DNA of 64,000 bases from Ampelomyces quisqualis (GCA_018398575.1 JAGTXZ010000019.1:1178001-1242000), one strand, 5' to 3'; shown: positions 13,700-26,232, counted from the first letter of the stretch. The notes: generated from the sequence alone by a model not told the origin. Numbers and translations: made by a program.

Positions 13700-14084
13700 G
13701 CTAACAGTACTTTCTAGTAGATAATAGTTATAGACAGTGCAACGCAACTGTAGCTGCTAGTTATTAGAAGAGCCTACTATAATAGTAGGTCGTGTACAGT
13801 ACTAGTAGTATTCTCTAGTAGATAACAGTCGCTAATAGTGCAACACAACTATAGCCGCTAGTAGTTAAAAGAGCTTACTGCAGTAGTAAGTTGCGTACAG
13901 CACTAGTAGTATTCTCTAGTAGACAATAGTTGCTAACAGTGCAACGCAACTGTAGCTACTAGTTATTAGAAGAGCCTACTACAGTAGTAGGTAGCGTATA
14001 GCACTAGTAGTATTCTCTAGTAGATAACAGTTGCTAATAGTACAACGTAACTGTAGCTACTAGTTATTAGAAGAGCCTAATTGT
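13700..14084. repeat. Tandem array, 101-bp unit, about four copies
   Basis: CTAGTAGATA/CTAGTAGACA recurs at 13714, 13815, 13916 and 14017, a constant 101 bp. Each unit also contains GTGCAAC.CAACT and TTATTAGAAGAGCC. Unit differences are almost all transitions, as expected from RIP of a repeat. Confidence 0.85.
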
Positions 14085-14659
14085 AGAGATTAATGCGTTT
14101 AAAGTGTTTGCTACCTTATATACTATATACAAGATTTATAAAGCATTATGCGTTACCTCTTATATATATTCTTCTCTGCTAAGCGTCTCTAAGACAAACA
14201 AATATAGGCCTATTATTTTAATTTATACAGGTGTCCTTTAAAGTCTTAGTTGTGCCTACTAGCGTAGTAGGTATCCTTTTTATTACTAGCTAGCAGTATC
14301 TTAGTATAGATAAGTTTGATGCGCGTAACTTCTTTGCGTTAATAGAAGTTCTTAAAGCTGTAATAAAGCTTAGTAACAATAGAGGACTTAATATTATATA
14401 AGTTATAGTCAGAATATCTTAATATCTAGACGTTAGATTACTACTTGTAGAGTCTAACAGAAATACATTATATATAGTATAAGAGAGGTTACAGCTACTT
14501 AGGTAGGCTTTACTGTTAAAGAGCCTAATAAGGGTGCTAGGATAGAGATGTTCTAACAAACAACTGCAACTTTACGTTGTTCTTAATTTTTACCTATAAC
14601 AATATATAGACAAAAGCATATAAATTGTAGTTATATCTCTAATATCTTCTAGTTACCTA

Positions 14660-15440
14660 ATAGTATAAGAATTGCGTTCTTAAGTTAGGCTAAGTTATTA
14701 ATATATATTACAGGATATAATAAAGTTGTTGTAACAATAGCGCTCTTAAGTTAGGCTAAGTTATTAATATACGCACTAGAATACTATTGTAGTTATTGTT
14801 ATAGAAATCCTTACTTTTGAACACGCTATAAGGTATCTTAGTTAAGTAATAGTGTTACAGGATATAATAAAGTTGTTATAACAACAGCGCTCTTAAGTTA
14901 GGCTAAGTTGTTAATATACGCATTAGAATGCTATTGTAGCTGTTGTTATAGAGATTCTTGCTTTTAAACACGCTATAAGGTATTTTAGTTAAGTAATAGT
15001 GTTACAGAATATAACAAAGTTATTGTAATAACAGCGCTCTTAAGTTAGGCCAAGTTATTAATGTGCGTATTAGAATACTATTATAGCTATTGTTATAGAG
15101 ATCCTTGCTTTTAAACACGCTATAAGGTATCTTAGTTAAGTAATAGTGTTACAGGATATAACAAAGTTGTTGCAACAACAGCGCTCTTAAGTTAGGCTAA
15201 GTTATTAATGTGCGCATTAAGATACTATTATAGCTGTTGTTATAGAGATCCTTGCTTTCAAACACGCTATAAAGTATCTTAGTTAAGTAATAGTGTTGCA
15301 GGATATAATAAAGTTGTTGCAACAACAGCGCTTTTAAGTTAGGCTAAGTTGTTAATATACGCTCTAGAATGCTATTGTAGCTGTTGTTATAGAGATTCTT
15401 GTTATTAAACACGTTATAAAGTATTTTAGTTAAGCCACAA
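14660..15440. repeat. Tandem array, 147-bp unit, five copies
   Basis: The block CAGGATATAA (one copy CAGAATATAA) recurs at 14711, 14858, 15005, 15152 and 15299, exactly 147 bp apart. A partial unit precedes it from about 14660. Each unit contains GCGCTCTTAAGTTAGGC and a terminal AACACGCTATAAGG-like block. There are no length changes between copies, only substitutions that are mostly transitions. No coding frame spans it. Confidence 0.9.
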
Positions 15441-15719
15441 CATCTAAACAGCTACTAAAGGGTCTATTCAGGACATAAATTTGCTTCTATGCTAGTAGGC
15501 TAAGAAGTAGCGCAGGTGTAGTGCTAATAACATAGTAAAGCTTAGTTCTAGATTTTTGAACTACACAAATATATAGACGTAATAGGTATAGTTTTAGTTT
15601 TGTAAGAATAAAAATATAATAAAGGATTAAGTCTTTTAGACTTACAAGGAATATATATACAAAGACAGTAACATTAAATTAGGAGTACAAGTTACATGTT
15701 AAGAAGCAGCTGTATATAT

Positions 15720-16045
15720 AGGCATATAGGTAAATTTATCTCTAGTTTTAAGGTTAGGAAAGTGTAAGAAGGCGTAAGTATATAATAGATAAAAATAACA
15801 CTAGGTTTTGTGTATATTTTAACAAAAGACTGTTACCTTAACTCTAAAACTAGAGATACATAGGTAAATTTATCTCTAGTTTTAAGGTTAAGGAAGTGTA
15901 AAGAAGCGCAAGTGTATAATAGATAAAAATAACACTAAGTTCTGTGTATGTTTTAACAAAAGACTGTTACCTTAACCCTAAGACTAGAAACACATAGGTA
16001 AATTTATCTCTAGTTTTAAGGTTAGGAAAATGTATATATAGTAAG
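15720..16045. repeat. Tandem array, 134-bp unit, each unit an inverted repeat
   Basis: AGGTAAATTTATC recurs at 15728, 15862 and 15996 (134 bp apart). Within a unit, ATCTCTAGTTTTAAGGTTA is followed about 90 bp later by its near reverse complement CCTTAACTCTAAAACTAGAGAT, so each unit can fold into a long hairpin. It adjoins the 147-bp array in the middle of the Plavaka element. Confidence 0.8.
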
Positions 16046-16949
16046 AGGTAGAGAGTAGCTAGCTAGTAAGGCTATTATATGCTCTATTAGCGCTAATAGT
16101 TTAAGAGTAAGCAGTATATAGATACGTTTAATATATAGCAGTTTATTAACAGTCTTTGTTACTATTTAGCTTCTGTTGTATTTGCATATTAGAGCAAGTT
16201 AGAATAGTAGTCTCTAGTAGATAACTGTCCTATACTGTGCTAGAGAAAGAATATAAATTGAATCTGTAGGCATTTTGAAACTAGAAAAGATTAAATATAC
16301 CAGCTGCTTAGAATATTAGTTAACACTGTATATAAATTATACTTATTATTTCTTACTGTTAAGTAATTGCCTACGCCTGTTACTAGTCTTACCTATAGTA
16401 TATATAGTACACTATTCTACCTGCTTCTATCTGTACTAAGCCTAGCTACCTTAGTACAGGTTGTATATTAGGCTGCTAGAGCTACTAGTCTATTTTTTTT
16501 ATACTTTTAAACCTTGTACGTGTCTACTTACAGGTATACTTACCTTTTTAGGTGTTTGGGTTCTACTATATATATTCCAAACGCGCAGTAACTTATTTAT
16601 TCCAGGGTATTAATATTTTTTAGCGTAATAATTATTATTAATATTAATCTTTATTAAGCTGTGTTAGCTAGCCTAACTAATTAGGTTGTTAACAAGTAAG
16701 CTCTAGTGTAATAACATAACAGTTGTTAGAGTAATAAGGAATATTAAAGAAAAGAAAAATATTAGTTGTTGCGCCTACAACTATTAGTATAGTTCTGTAC
16801 ACAAGTTAGGTAACTGTTAGCTATAGTAGACTTTAGTAGACTACTATAGACAACAGACTGTGCAGCACAGGATAGATACTACTAGTAACTACCTTAACAC
16901 TACGTAACTAATATTAATACTGTTTTTACACACTTAGTCTTCTTATATC

Positions 16950-19900
16950 TAAACCATAGAGTTATATACAAATAAATTAGTAATAGATTGTATATACATA
17001 CTATATAGCTTTTATACTAAGACGTACGCAGGACTTGTTAAACATAGTGCTTAATACCAGACGCGTTGCTACCTACTACTTAACAATACGCTAGTTATAA
17101 CTCCTAACACTATAATATAATAGCACAGCTCTAATAGCTGTAACGCAATAGATGCTACTCTAGATAACGCAGCACCTGCTTTATACAGTAACACCTTATA
17201 TAAACGCAACTACACTCTAGCTAAATATAAGGTAATAGAGTAGATAGGCCTAATATTAGCGTCTATATAAGGATAGGACAAGCTATTTAAGACAGTAAGT
17301 AGACAGCACGCTAGCAAACCCTTTAGTTTAAGAATAGTAGATGCAAAGCAGTAGGCTATACGCAGCCAAATAGCGCACGCGTGCTAACACTAATAGGAAT
17401 AACATAGTAGGGCCCTTTAGTTCTCTTTTTGCACTAGCGTTTGCATTGTAGCTGCAAAGGATAAAATGCATATTAGGTAATATTAACAGCCTCTTTACTA
17501 ACACACAGCTATATAAGCTATATTTATAGCTGCAGTTCTAATTAGGGCGCTAGTAGCAGCAGGCTATGTTAAACATTTAATCTAGGCTATAAGATAACGT
17601 ATAGATACAAGAGGACGTAGCAATTACATCTAGGTTACTAAACCTCTAACCTAACTAATATATATTTATATACTAGGATATTATGTTACAAATTGCCTTT
17701 ATACTTAGTTATTACCTATTTGCTAACAAGATAGTTTACGTACCTAGCTGTTCTTTTACAGGCACGCCTAACAAACCTACAAGAGTGTATTACAAACTAT
17801 ACTTAGAGAATTAGTAGTAGTTAATACAACAGCGCTTGCTAGATAGTGTAACCCTTATACTAGTTATACTAGCAGTAGACAAAATATAGTTGTCTATAAT
17901 ATCTAGTAATGTAGCAGCATAGCTAATATATATTACTATTAGGAATCTTAACTATAAAGTATAACAACGCAAAATAACACCTAAGATACTACTAGCTAGA
18001 TTTATTCTAATAGCTAAGCTCCTAGATCTTATTCTAAAGAGTAAAGTGTATTATTACTGTATAGGCAAACTGTTGTTGCGTAAGTACTAACTACAGCGTT
18101 AACAATAGAGGGTTACTATAGAGGATAGACACTAACTAGTAACTGCAGCACTTAAAGGGGCTGCTAAATACAGCATATAGCTAGAGTGTACTAACTAACA
18201 GACGTAACAGTGTTACCTAACTATTTATACAATTCTAGCTAACTATAAAGAGTAAGTGCTACTAATAGGTGTAAAGAAAAATAGACACTATACTTAATGC
18301 ACAGTACTACTAGACAAACAAGAGAACTTATGTAACAAATATCTATAGCAAACAGAAGAGTATACACGCCTGTAATAGGGTTGTTGTCTTAATAAAGGAT
18401 ACAAAGATTACGTTTATCTAGTAGAGTGCTTTGGCTAGAATTACTATAACTTTAATATACATAAGTTGTTAGCTACAGATATATTGCATCTACTGCTTAA
18501 GGGGTTAGTTATAAAGATATTAGAATTTACAGAAGACATACTAATAGATATACACCCTAGACAAAAGAAGGGCTAGAATAGTGCTGCAGTTCTAGTAGCA
18601 GAAGATAATAGCTGTGCCTAGTTAAATAAAAGGTTTCGCTAGGTTAAGTATAACACTAGACTAAAACAGTTTAATAACAAGAAGGCTTTTACAAAAGTGT
18701 TGCAGTAGACTAGCGCAGAATAAAAAGCAGTAATTTGCTAATTTGTAGTAGTAGTGTCTCCTCTACTAGTAACTAAAGCACTATACGCGTTGCATTTTAT
18801 CTAGGCTGCGTGCAATCTACTAGTACTCTTACAATACAAAAGTTATAACAAAAATACGTTAGGGTATATGTTGTTAGCTATTAAACAAATAGATATTTTA
18901 AAAGAAGAGTTTTAACCTTTTAGACAAACGCAAGGAGAAGAAAAGGATTTTAACTACCCTAAATAGCACGCGCTAACCTATATTATTAACAATATCTATA
19001 TGTATAGGGCCCTTAATAGTATATGCACTAGAATAAACAGCAAGGCCTACTATATTACAATAGTAAAACAATTCTACCTAATAACAAACAAGAGAGATTT
19101 TCTTACGCAGATCTGCCTCTATAACTCTAGACAGCTTACGCTTATAGCGTTTAAACATAAGATAGTTATAGACTAAAGTTAATAGTGCACTACTACTAAC
19201 TGGCGTAAGCATACCTTTACTACAAGCGTGTTAACAGCAATACTATTTAAACAACTTAGATAGTCTATACTAGGCATGTTACTAAATTCTATTATACTGC
19301 CCCTTAGTAAGGTTACTACATATATTACGTTGCCAGACTTTACATATGCTACTGTAGTATTTGTCTAATACTACTATTAGAAGGTAACTAGCTGCTTTGT
19401 TACCCTATATAATAAAGACAGACAGGACCCTAACTCTTACTAGGTAAACAGAATAAATATAAAAATACACTCCTTTATAAGATACTTAAGGCTATTAGGC
19501 AAATACTACAATAACTCTAAATATTACAAAGAAGACATTGTGTAATACGCGCCTAACTAGTATAAGACTAGAAAATAGCGCAAAGATTACGTGTAGGTGC
19601 AAGAGTTTAAATATAAGGACTATACGCAACTATCTTAGACTATTACAAACAGTAGAGCTGCAGCTTAGGTGCACCTGATACTTATATTTATTAACAACAA
19701 ATACTAAGATAAGAACAGAAAGAAATATAAGTATACAGGTGCCTTCTACAAGGTTATAGCGTTTAATAATAACAGTTAAATTAATAATACAATAGGGATG
19801 CTAAGCGTACGCTACTGCACATACAGTACAAAGACTAAGCAACGCACATTACAAGCATTTAAGGTATACAACATAATAACTATTATTTGCCTTGTGCACT

Positions 19901-20100
19901 TAGTACTAAAGGATCTACCTACACTTAACAATAAAGTCTCTGTTTCTTATTATGTAAATAATTACATTAATTAGGACAAATATAATAGACTGTATTCTTT
20001 TACGTTTAATTAAGACTAGACACGTATAGTGTAGAATTATAAACAGAAGTAAGTGTAGCAAGATAACTAGTATATAGCGTTAGATATAGTAAATAGAATT
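16950..20100 (+). pseudogene. Plavaka-type (CACTA-group) transposase relic
   Basis: Reading plus-strand frames through RIP stops gives the Plavaka core in order: FNIHKLLATDILHLLLKGL near 18.45 kb, LNKRFR*VKYNTRLKQFN near 18.62-18.68 kb, YNKNTLGYMLLAIKQID near 18.85 kb, then FNYPK*HALTYIINNIYMY near 18.95 kb with RINSKAYYITIVKQFY and TNKRDFLTQICLYNSRQL by 19.13 kb. These blocks match the fungal Plavaka consensus. Stops fall at CAG/CAA/TGG-type positions. It mobilised the 5514-24400 element and is now inactive in this copy. Confidence 0.8.
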
Positions 20101-20679
20101 ATATATCTAACAATAGCTCTACTGTTGCTTTAGCCTACCTAATAGAACGCAAACCTGCTAACATAACAAGCGCTATAATACAGAACTATAGCGTAAGGCT
20201 ACTAATGCAACCTCCTTACTACATACTATATACTACTACAAACGCGTAATAATAGCAACTCTTATTTACATACGCAAGTATTACAGAGATATTACAATAG
20301 TTACCTAGAATTACTAGTTAGTGCAGACAGGAGGATAGTACTACTATAGCAACACTAGACATAATTGTTAAAAGACAGTATATGCAATATAATACAACTA
20401 ATAGTAGAAGAATATAACTTAATATACTCTAACGTAGAACAAGAGATAAGGAGGCAGAAGATACTAGGCTGTTCTCTATAGATAACTATAGCAAAAGAAT
20501 ACCTATAGTAAATTACAAGAGTAATTACATTATAACAGAACAGACTACTATAGAACGCAGCTAACAGTTGCCTTATTTAGACAATTATACACTTTGCTAT
20601 CTAATGTAACTACAACGCAGCCTAACAGATGCGCTTACAATAGAATAAAACTAAACTAAATAACAATTAGGAGCAAGCT

Positions 20680-20970
20680 TTGCTAGATAGAAACCTGCGT
20701 AGAAAGATAATAGAAACAGTTAACAAAGAGTTAAGCATAACACAAATTACTCCTAACATAACAACTATATTAGTGTTAAACATAACTAGAAACAAGCACA
20801 CCCTTATTAGGACAAACCAGCTGTTACATATACACTACAACCTGCTAGTAATAGACAAGTATATTAACAACCTTAATTACAATTTGTTTGTACAGATATT
20901 AGAGCATAAATTAGGCTTTAAAAGTAAATGCAACAGTATATATTACTACACAAAGAAGAGAGATAGATAG
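20680..20970 (+). pseudogene. Surviving 96-codon open fragment in the Plavaka element
   Basis: This is an open stretch rich in I, N, L, T and K, with composition set by RIP. It lies downstream of the transposase core on the same strand, and the surrounding same-strand sequence has frequent stops. It is most likely a piece of a longer former coding region of the element that by chance lacks a stop; its first codon is TTG, not ATG. I recognise no domain and do not call it a gene. Confidence 0.35.
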
Positions 20971-21149
20971 GCGCAAATATAGATATCTACAAAGGCACGC
21001 TAGCACAGCGCATTACAAGAGATAGTTGTATTAAAGATATACTAGGCGTTATTTACAATTAAACTACAAACATAACTAGCATAGTAGCATACTAGATCTG
21101 TACTAACAACTTACCAGGTAAATAGTTTTCTGCGTGTAGAGCTACTAGA

Positions 21150-21510
21150 TTGCCTATATTGCGCGCATAACTATTTATACTAATAGTAGACAACTGTTGT
21201 GTACGCTAATATTTAGTAGAGGACAGGAAGACAAGAGAGCACCTAATTGCCTGTATTACGCGCACTACTATTTATGCTAACAGTAGATAACTATTATATA
21301 CACTAACATTTAGTTAAGAATAAGAGGGCACCTAATTACCTGTATTGCGCGCACAACTATTTATGCTAATAGTAGACAACTGTTATATACGCTAGCACGC
21401 AGTTAAAGACAAGAAGAGGGCTAATTACCTATATTACGTGCACAACTATTTGTGCTAATAGTAGATAACTGTTGTATACGCTAGCACGCAGTTAAAGATA
21501 AGAGGCTATC
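21150..21510. repeat. Tandem array, about 89-bp unit, four copies
   Basis: CTATTTATRC/CTATTTGTGC recurs at 21171, 21268, 21357 and 21446 (spacings 97, 89, 89). Each unit has GCGCGCA or a near variant followed by AATAGTAGACAACTGTT-like sequence. Confidence 0.8.
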
Positions 21511-21519
21511 TAATTAAAC

Positions 21520-24180
21520 AGCCTAACTACTACGCTCTAGTAGAATTCAAGGTAATATTAGACTGTATGTATTACAAAAACCCTACTTATACCTGTAAAG
21601 TAAAAACTCTATTGCGCTACACATATTGCTTACTTCTGCTACCCTTGCTAATAGTTCTCTAACATTTAAAAAGTAAGCGCTTACTCTGTATACTCTATAC
21701 TAAGTAGCAAATTCAAGTAATATTAGCAGCACACTATGTCTCTGTCTAAACAAGCGCTAAAATAAGCGCTAACAGATAATAGTGCAAAGGTTAGGCTCCT
21801 AGGAGATATAACTCTAGAACTAACATACTAAAAACTAAGACGCTGCAGAGACTAAAAACTATCTAGACCCTAACGCTACTGTCCTTAAGCCTTAACTCTA
21901 GGATTAAAACAGAAGTACAACTAACTGCTATACTAGTCCAACCAAAAAGTTACCTAACAAGATAGCCTAGAGATTAAATACTATATACTTCTAGATCTGC
22001 AGCCTTACTTACTTGTTAACAAGAGAAATCTAAACGCAGTAGTAGTATAAGCACAACAAGCTAACACAAACCAAAAACCTATAGAACTAATATATAAAAA
22101 ACATTAGTAGTTAAAAGAAAACTACTATTAGACTTAAAGCTGTTGCATTGTAGGAAGATGCCTTATTATGCACAATTAAGTAGTTCTAACTGTTACAGAG
22201 TTGCAACTCTTCTTATCTAGTGCAGACCTATTTAGGTTACTACTATAGGGGAAAGAAAAACGCTAAGTAAAGGAAAGTGTGTTACTAGAAAACAAGACTA
22301 TACTAGAGAAGGCAAGAGTTATTCTAGTAACGCAACTACTTACTAATAATAAAAAGACGCTATGCAGTATAGTAATAACGCTATAGCTTAATGTATATAG
22401 GCATGTGTACGCTTAAATACTGCTAGACGCTTAGATAGAAGTATAGAATACTCTACTGTTGTTAGTTTAATTGCATATTAGCTTAATACTGTGCAAAGAA
22501 GCTGCCTGCTATATAGGTACTGTTGCAGCCTACTAAGGACAGTAGCTAATAGTAGGCGCCTAGATACTAGACATATATAGCAACTTGCAGACCTACGTAA
22601 TAAGGTAAAGATAACTAGAAATTACTAGTACCTATACATTAAACTACTTAGACAGATAGGTTCTTAAGCCTAGCAAACTGCTTAAAGACTTTGTTTACCT
22701 ACTATAAGACCTAAAGAACGCAAGTACACCTCTAAAACAGCTATACTAGCTAACTAAAGACAGCCTAAATCTACTAGATTTCTAAACCCTAGTCTCGCAG
22801 CAGTAATAGCATAGTTATTCTATAATAACAGGAAATAGAGCATTGCTGCAATAACTAGGAATTAAGAGAAGTTTAATAAACTAAGTGCAAATATAGTAGC
22901 ACTAATAGGCTTAGTTATATTTAACGCAATAAGGGAATTTAATAACAATAGTACTAAGAAAACTATACTCTTCTATAGATACACTATAGAGGGTATGTTG
23001 CAAGTTCTACACATAGCATTAGCTAACAGAAAGCAGACTACTTTAATGCTATTTGCAAAAAATAGAAGAACTTAGAAGGTATTTAACAGATTCTTATATA
23101 GGATAATATACAACAGGATATTACTGTACACACAAACTAACAAGAGAATAACAGGGCTAACGTTTTAGTGCTAAAAGATACTTATAACAACAACGTAGAT
23201 AATATCCTAGCTAACTACATAGAAGAGGAGTAAGATTGCTACAATGCGCTTATAGACAATTATAACAACAAAGAGAAGAAGAAAGCAAACTGCTTAATAG
23301 AAAAGGATAGAGAAAAGGACGTTAGAGAGGGGGAGAAAGTTCTACACAGAAACACTAACAATATAAGTAGGTCTAAACGTAATATAATATATAATAACTT
23401 GTATAGGATACTGTCTATGTACGCGTGCGTAAAGTATTAGGTAAAGTAAAAGATGTTTTACTAGAAGAGTACAGACATACAGATAAACTTGCACTAGAAT
23501 ACCTTTATAAGGCAGACAAATAGCTATAGTTTAAGAACTGTAGAAGTAGCTAGAGCATTGTAGTAGAAGACGTATAGGAAGAATTTGTAACGCAGGCCTA
23601 TAATATTGCAATTAAAGGCAACATACTTAACATAATTGCTTTAACTAAAGAGAAATAGTAACTAGAACTAGACAAGTGTAATAGGTTAGTGCAACAGTAT
23701 AAAGAAGAAATAGAGTGTTATTAAGTAGTTGTAAATAGCAAGCAACGCAAATGTTATAAGAACTAGATATGCTTTTGCTAGTATAACGCGTAAATACTAT
23801 TAGGTTAGCCTTAATATAACGCAATAGTGCAGACTACTATAGCAGATAGTGCAGCACTAGTAGACACAGCACCTAATCTTAACATAACTAACTAGCAAGA
23901 TAATTACTGCTCTGCAAGTAGTAGTAGCTGTTACAGCCTTCTATATATAGAGCGCGTTGTATACCTACTAACATGTGCTCTACAAGACGTTAAGCCTAGT
24001 AGCTGCGTCTAGGCCAGCCTACTTTTAAAGGAGCGCAATTTGTCTATGCTATATTTAATTAAAAAGCCTATATAACTAGATAAAGGGGACTAGCTTAGTT
24101 AGCCTACGCTACAAGAGTGTAAAGACACAGGCAGCTAGCTGCAGTATATAGTTCTACTAGTGCTATAGTACTTAACAGTC
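21520..24180 (+). pseudogene. Unrecognised coding relics at the 3' side of the Plavaka element
   Basis: Plus-strand frames with regular RIP stops run through 21.7-23.75 kb, including a charged stretch NNKEKKKANCLIEKDREKD near 23.26 kb and YNIAIKGNILNIIALTKEK near 23.6-23.65 kb. I recognise no family. They probably belonged to the element or to something captured by it. Confidence 0.3.
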
Positions 24181-24400
24181 CTTAACTGTTAAATCTGGCA
24201 ATACTAGCGACACTAGTAACACTAGCAACACAGGCAACACAGGTAACACAGGTAACTTACTGTTAGGTTGCTATTAGGTTGCTAGTAACCAGAAGTAAGT
24301 AGGGTAACTTTAGCAAATTGTCTAGTAGACAGTATTGCTGTCAGGCAGCCGCAGGTCGCCGCGACTAAGCCAACCAGACAAATCTTGATTTTTCCTAACG

Positions 24401-25700
24401 TGTGCAAGCGCGCCTGCTCTCTAGCTACTTATATTAACAAGTAGCTAGAGCAAGAGATTACACTTAATTAGGCTCTGCAAGGTAGTAGCAGTAATTTACA
24501 GAATAATAACGCAGTTGCAGACTTTAAGAACCTTAAAAGGCTTTGGCTAGCACTTACTAAGTAGTTACACCTTAGGGCAATAACACGTATACTAGTAAAC
24601 TTTAAAACAGCTACTAACAGAATTAGTAAAAGCAACACACCTTAGGCCCTGTACATTTAGTTAATATACAACTAACTTTTTAACTTCTTAGATTAAATAA
24701 TAACTAAGCTATCTAACAAGGAGAATAAGACTAGCTATCGCAAGGAGTAGCTAGCTGTAGTAAAGGTAGTAGTAGAGAAAGGCAAGAAGAAGTTGTTAAA
24801 GTATTATTTACGCACAGATAAGAAACAAGAATATCTTTATAACGTTATAACTATCCTTAATCTATCCTAGAAGCTTACTGTATATAAGGTAGAAACTATA
24901 TTTATTACACATGTTTATTACAGCGCACTGCTAATAACACCTAAGGTAATATATAGAGACTAGACTTTAAACGTATATACTAGCGTTAGTTCCTAGACTA
25001 TATTAATTAATACAAAAACAACCCTGCAGCAACAAATAGAAACTGCACTCTAGTTTGTCTTTTGTAACTACAGTGTCTACCTAAATACTAGTAGTTTAGA
25101 AGGCCTCTCTTCTAAACAACATAGTCTAGTAGGTTAAGCGCTAATATCTCTTATAAAACTAACGCAAGTATTAGACTACTCTGTGCAAAAGCTCTCTGCT
25201 ACCTTAGCACTCCTCTAACTAGTAAGAAAGATAAAGAGAAGTTATTAAATATACTTGTCTAGTAGCAGGCTAATATAGACACGTACCTACGCCTAGCCTA
25301 AGTAGCTAAAGACGTACTAGCTGTATAGCTTGCAGAAGTTAGGGTTAAGCGCTTGTTTAATACTATAAGAGACGTCTTAGAAGATTAATAGTACAGGCTT
25401 AGAGCAAAAACAATTTAGAAGATTATAGTTGTAAAACACGCAATTACTAAGAAGAACGCATAATAAAACTATTCTACACTACAATTGCTAACTGCAGGAT
25501 CTTAACACAGCGCTAAGAGTGTCTAGAATCTACTTAAGCTTCTAGGTCCTATTAATTTTGCTAGTCTAACTAGCTCTAGAATCTAACGTTTTAAGGATTA
25601 GACAAGCAATAAGAAGCAGGAGGGTAACAAAAAAGATAACATTAGGGAATCTGCAACGCCTTTATATAGTGCACTACTTTAGACTCCTTAGTATAAGCAG
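24401..25700 (+). pseudogene. hAT transposase relic, C-terminal part
   Basis: This continues the frame broken at 5513. After CKRACSLATYIN it shows VADFKNLKRLWLALTK, ALYI*LIYN*LFNFLD and then YRKE*LAVVKVVVEKGKKKL, followed by KYYLRTDKKQEYLYNVITIL. This block order is typical of the region before the hAT C-terminal dimerisation domain. Stops are at positions explained by TGG/CAG-to-TAG changes. The dimerisation domain itself is poorly readable near 25.6 kb. Confidence 0.82.
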
Positions 25701-26180
25701 CGTCTATAAAGAAAGAGATTAAGGCCTTCTTGTTTCTTAGACTAGCAAGCGTAATAAAAAAATGTAATAAACAGTAGCTCTTAACTATCTAAAATAACTT
25801 TAGTTAAAAACTGTAATAAATATCTATAATAAGCAGATTATAAAGCTTATTAAACAGCTGCAAGATTAGACTATTCCTGCAATAACTTTATTTTAGGATA
25901 CACGCTAAAATACACTTATTTCTTTTGCTTTACTTTACTTCTAAGTAATATACTTGTTACAGGCGTTAGATTAGAGGCGCTGCACAAGTATAACCCTATA
26001 GTAGGTACTCCAACCAAACTAACAACCTAACCTTAACACCCTAAGCTGTATACCCTAACCTAAACCCTACACTAGCTCCTATATAACCCAAACTCTACTC
26101 TACCCCCCTTGTGCTTAACCCTAACCTAACCCCTACCTATAAGTAGGTACCCTAAACCTATTTACTAGCGTATCTGTTAC

Positions 26181-26232
26181 TAAGCCTTTATAAGGTATTA
26201 GATATAACATATATTTGCATATACTTGTTATA
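26181..26232 (-). repeat. LTR of gypsy copy 1, second piece
   Basis: The last 52 bp (plus orientation) of the LTR begun at 1121, ending CTTGTTATA where intact copies end CTTGTTACA. The internal region starts at 26233. Confidence 0.9.

Larger units (their letters stand above)
5514..24400 (+). mobile_element. Large Plavaka/CACTA-like DNA transposon (18.9 kb) inside the hAT transposase gene
   Basis: The left end CGTTAGAAAAA (5514) and right end TTTTTCCTAACG (to 24400) are inverted. The flanks share a 2-bp duplication TG, in the range for CACTA-group elements. Removing the element and one TG rejoins the hAT reading frame with no shift, which fixes both ends. The left 330 bp recur at about 63675-64000, so this is a multicopy family. 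Contents: an unrecognised relic on the minus strand (about 5.9-9.9 kb), a pogo-like transposase relic (about 12-13.4 kb, minus), tandem arrays (10.4-10.75, 13.7-16.0 and 21.15-21.5 kb), the Plavaka transposase (about 17.0-20 kb, plus) and further relics (20.6-24.2 kb). The last 70 bp at the right end keep TGA, CCA and CpG and look little affected by RIP. Confidence 0.85.
1368..26172 (+). mobile_element. hAT DNA transposon inserted in a gypsy LTR and itself interrupted
   Basis: The flanking LTR is duplicated by 8 bp, TCTGTTAC (1360-1367 and 26173-26180), the duplication length of hAT elements. The ends form an imperfect inverted repeat sharing AGTAAATAGG (left TACAGCAGTAAATAGG; right reverse complement TACGCTAGTAAATAGG). 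Both subterminal regions (about 1385-1515 and 26000-26155) are rich in GGTTAGG/CCTAACC blocks. The transposase runs on the plus strand in two pieces, about 4260-5513 and 24401-25700. Without the internal Plavaka insertion (5514-24400) the element is about 5.9 kb. It is RIP-mutated throughout. The exact TIR start could shift by a few bases because the ends have decayed. Confidence 0.85.

Noticed and set aside
20680..20970. A functional small gene
   Set aside because: Surrounding same-strand frames are RIP-broken transposon sequence, the composition is that of RIP DNA, and it has no ATG; listed only as a surviving fragment.
1368..26172. A Starship-type giant element, suggested by the 24.8-kb size and a TTAC target
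   Set aside because: No tyrosine-recombinase (DUF3435) relic was recognised. The insertion has inverted ends, an 8-bp duplication and a hAT transposase, and its size is explained by a nested element.
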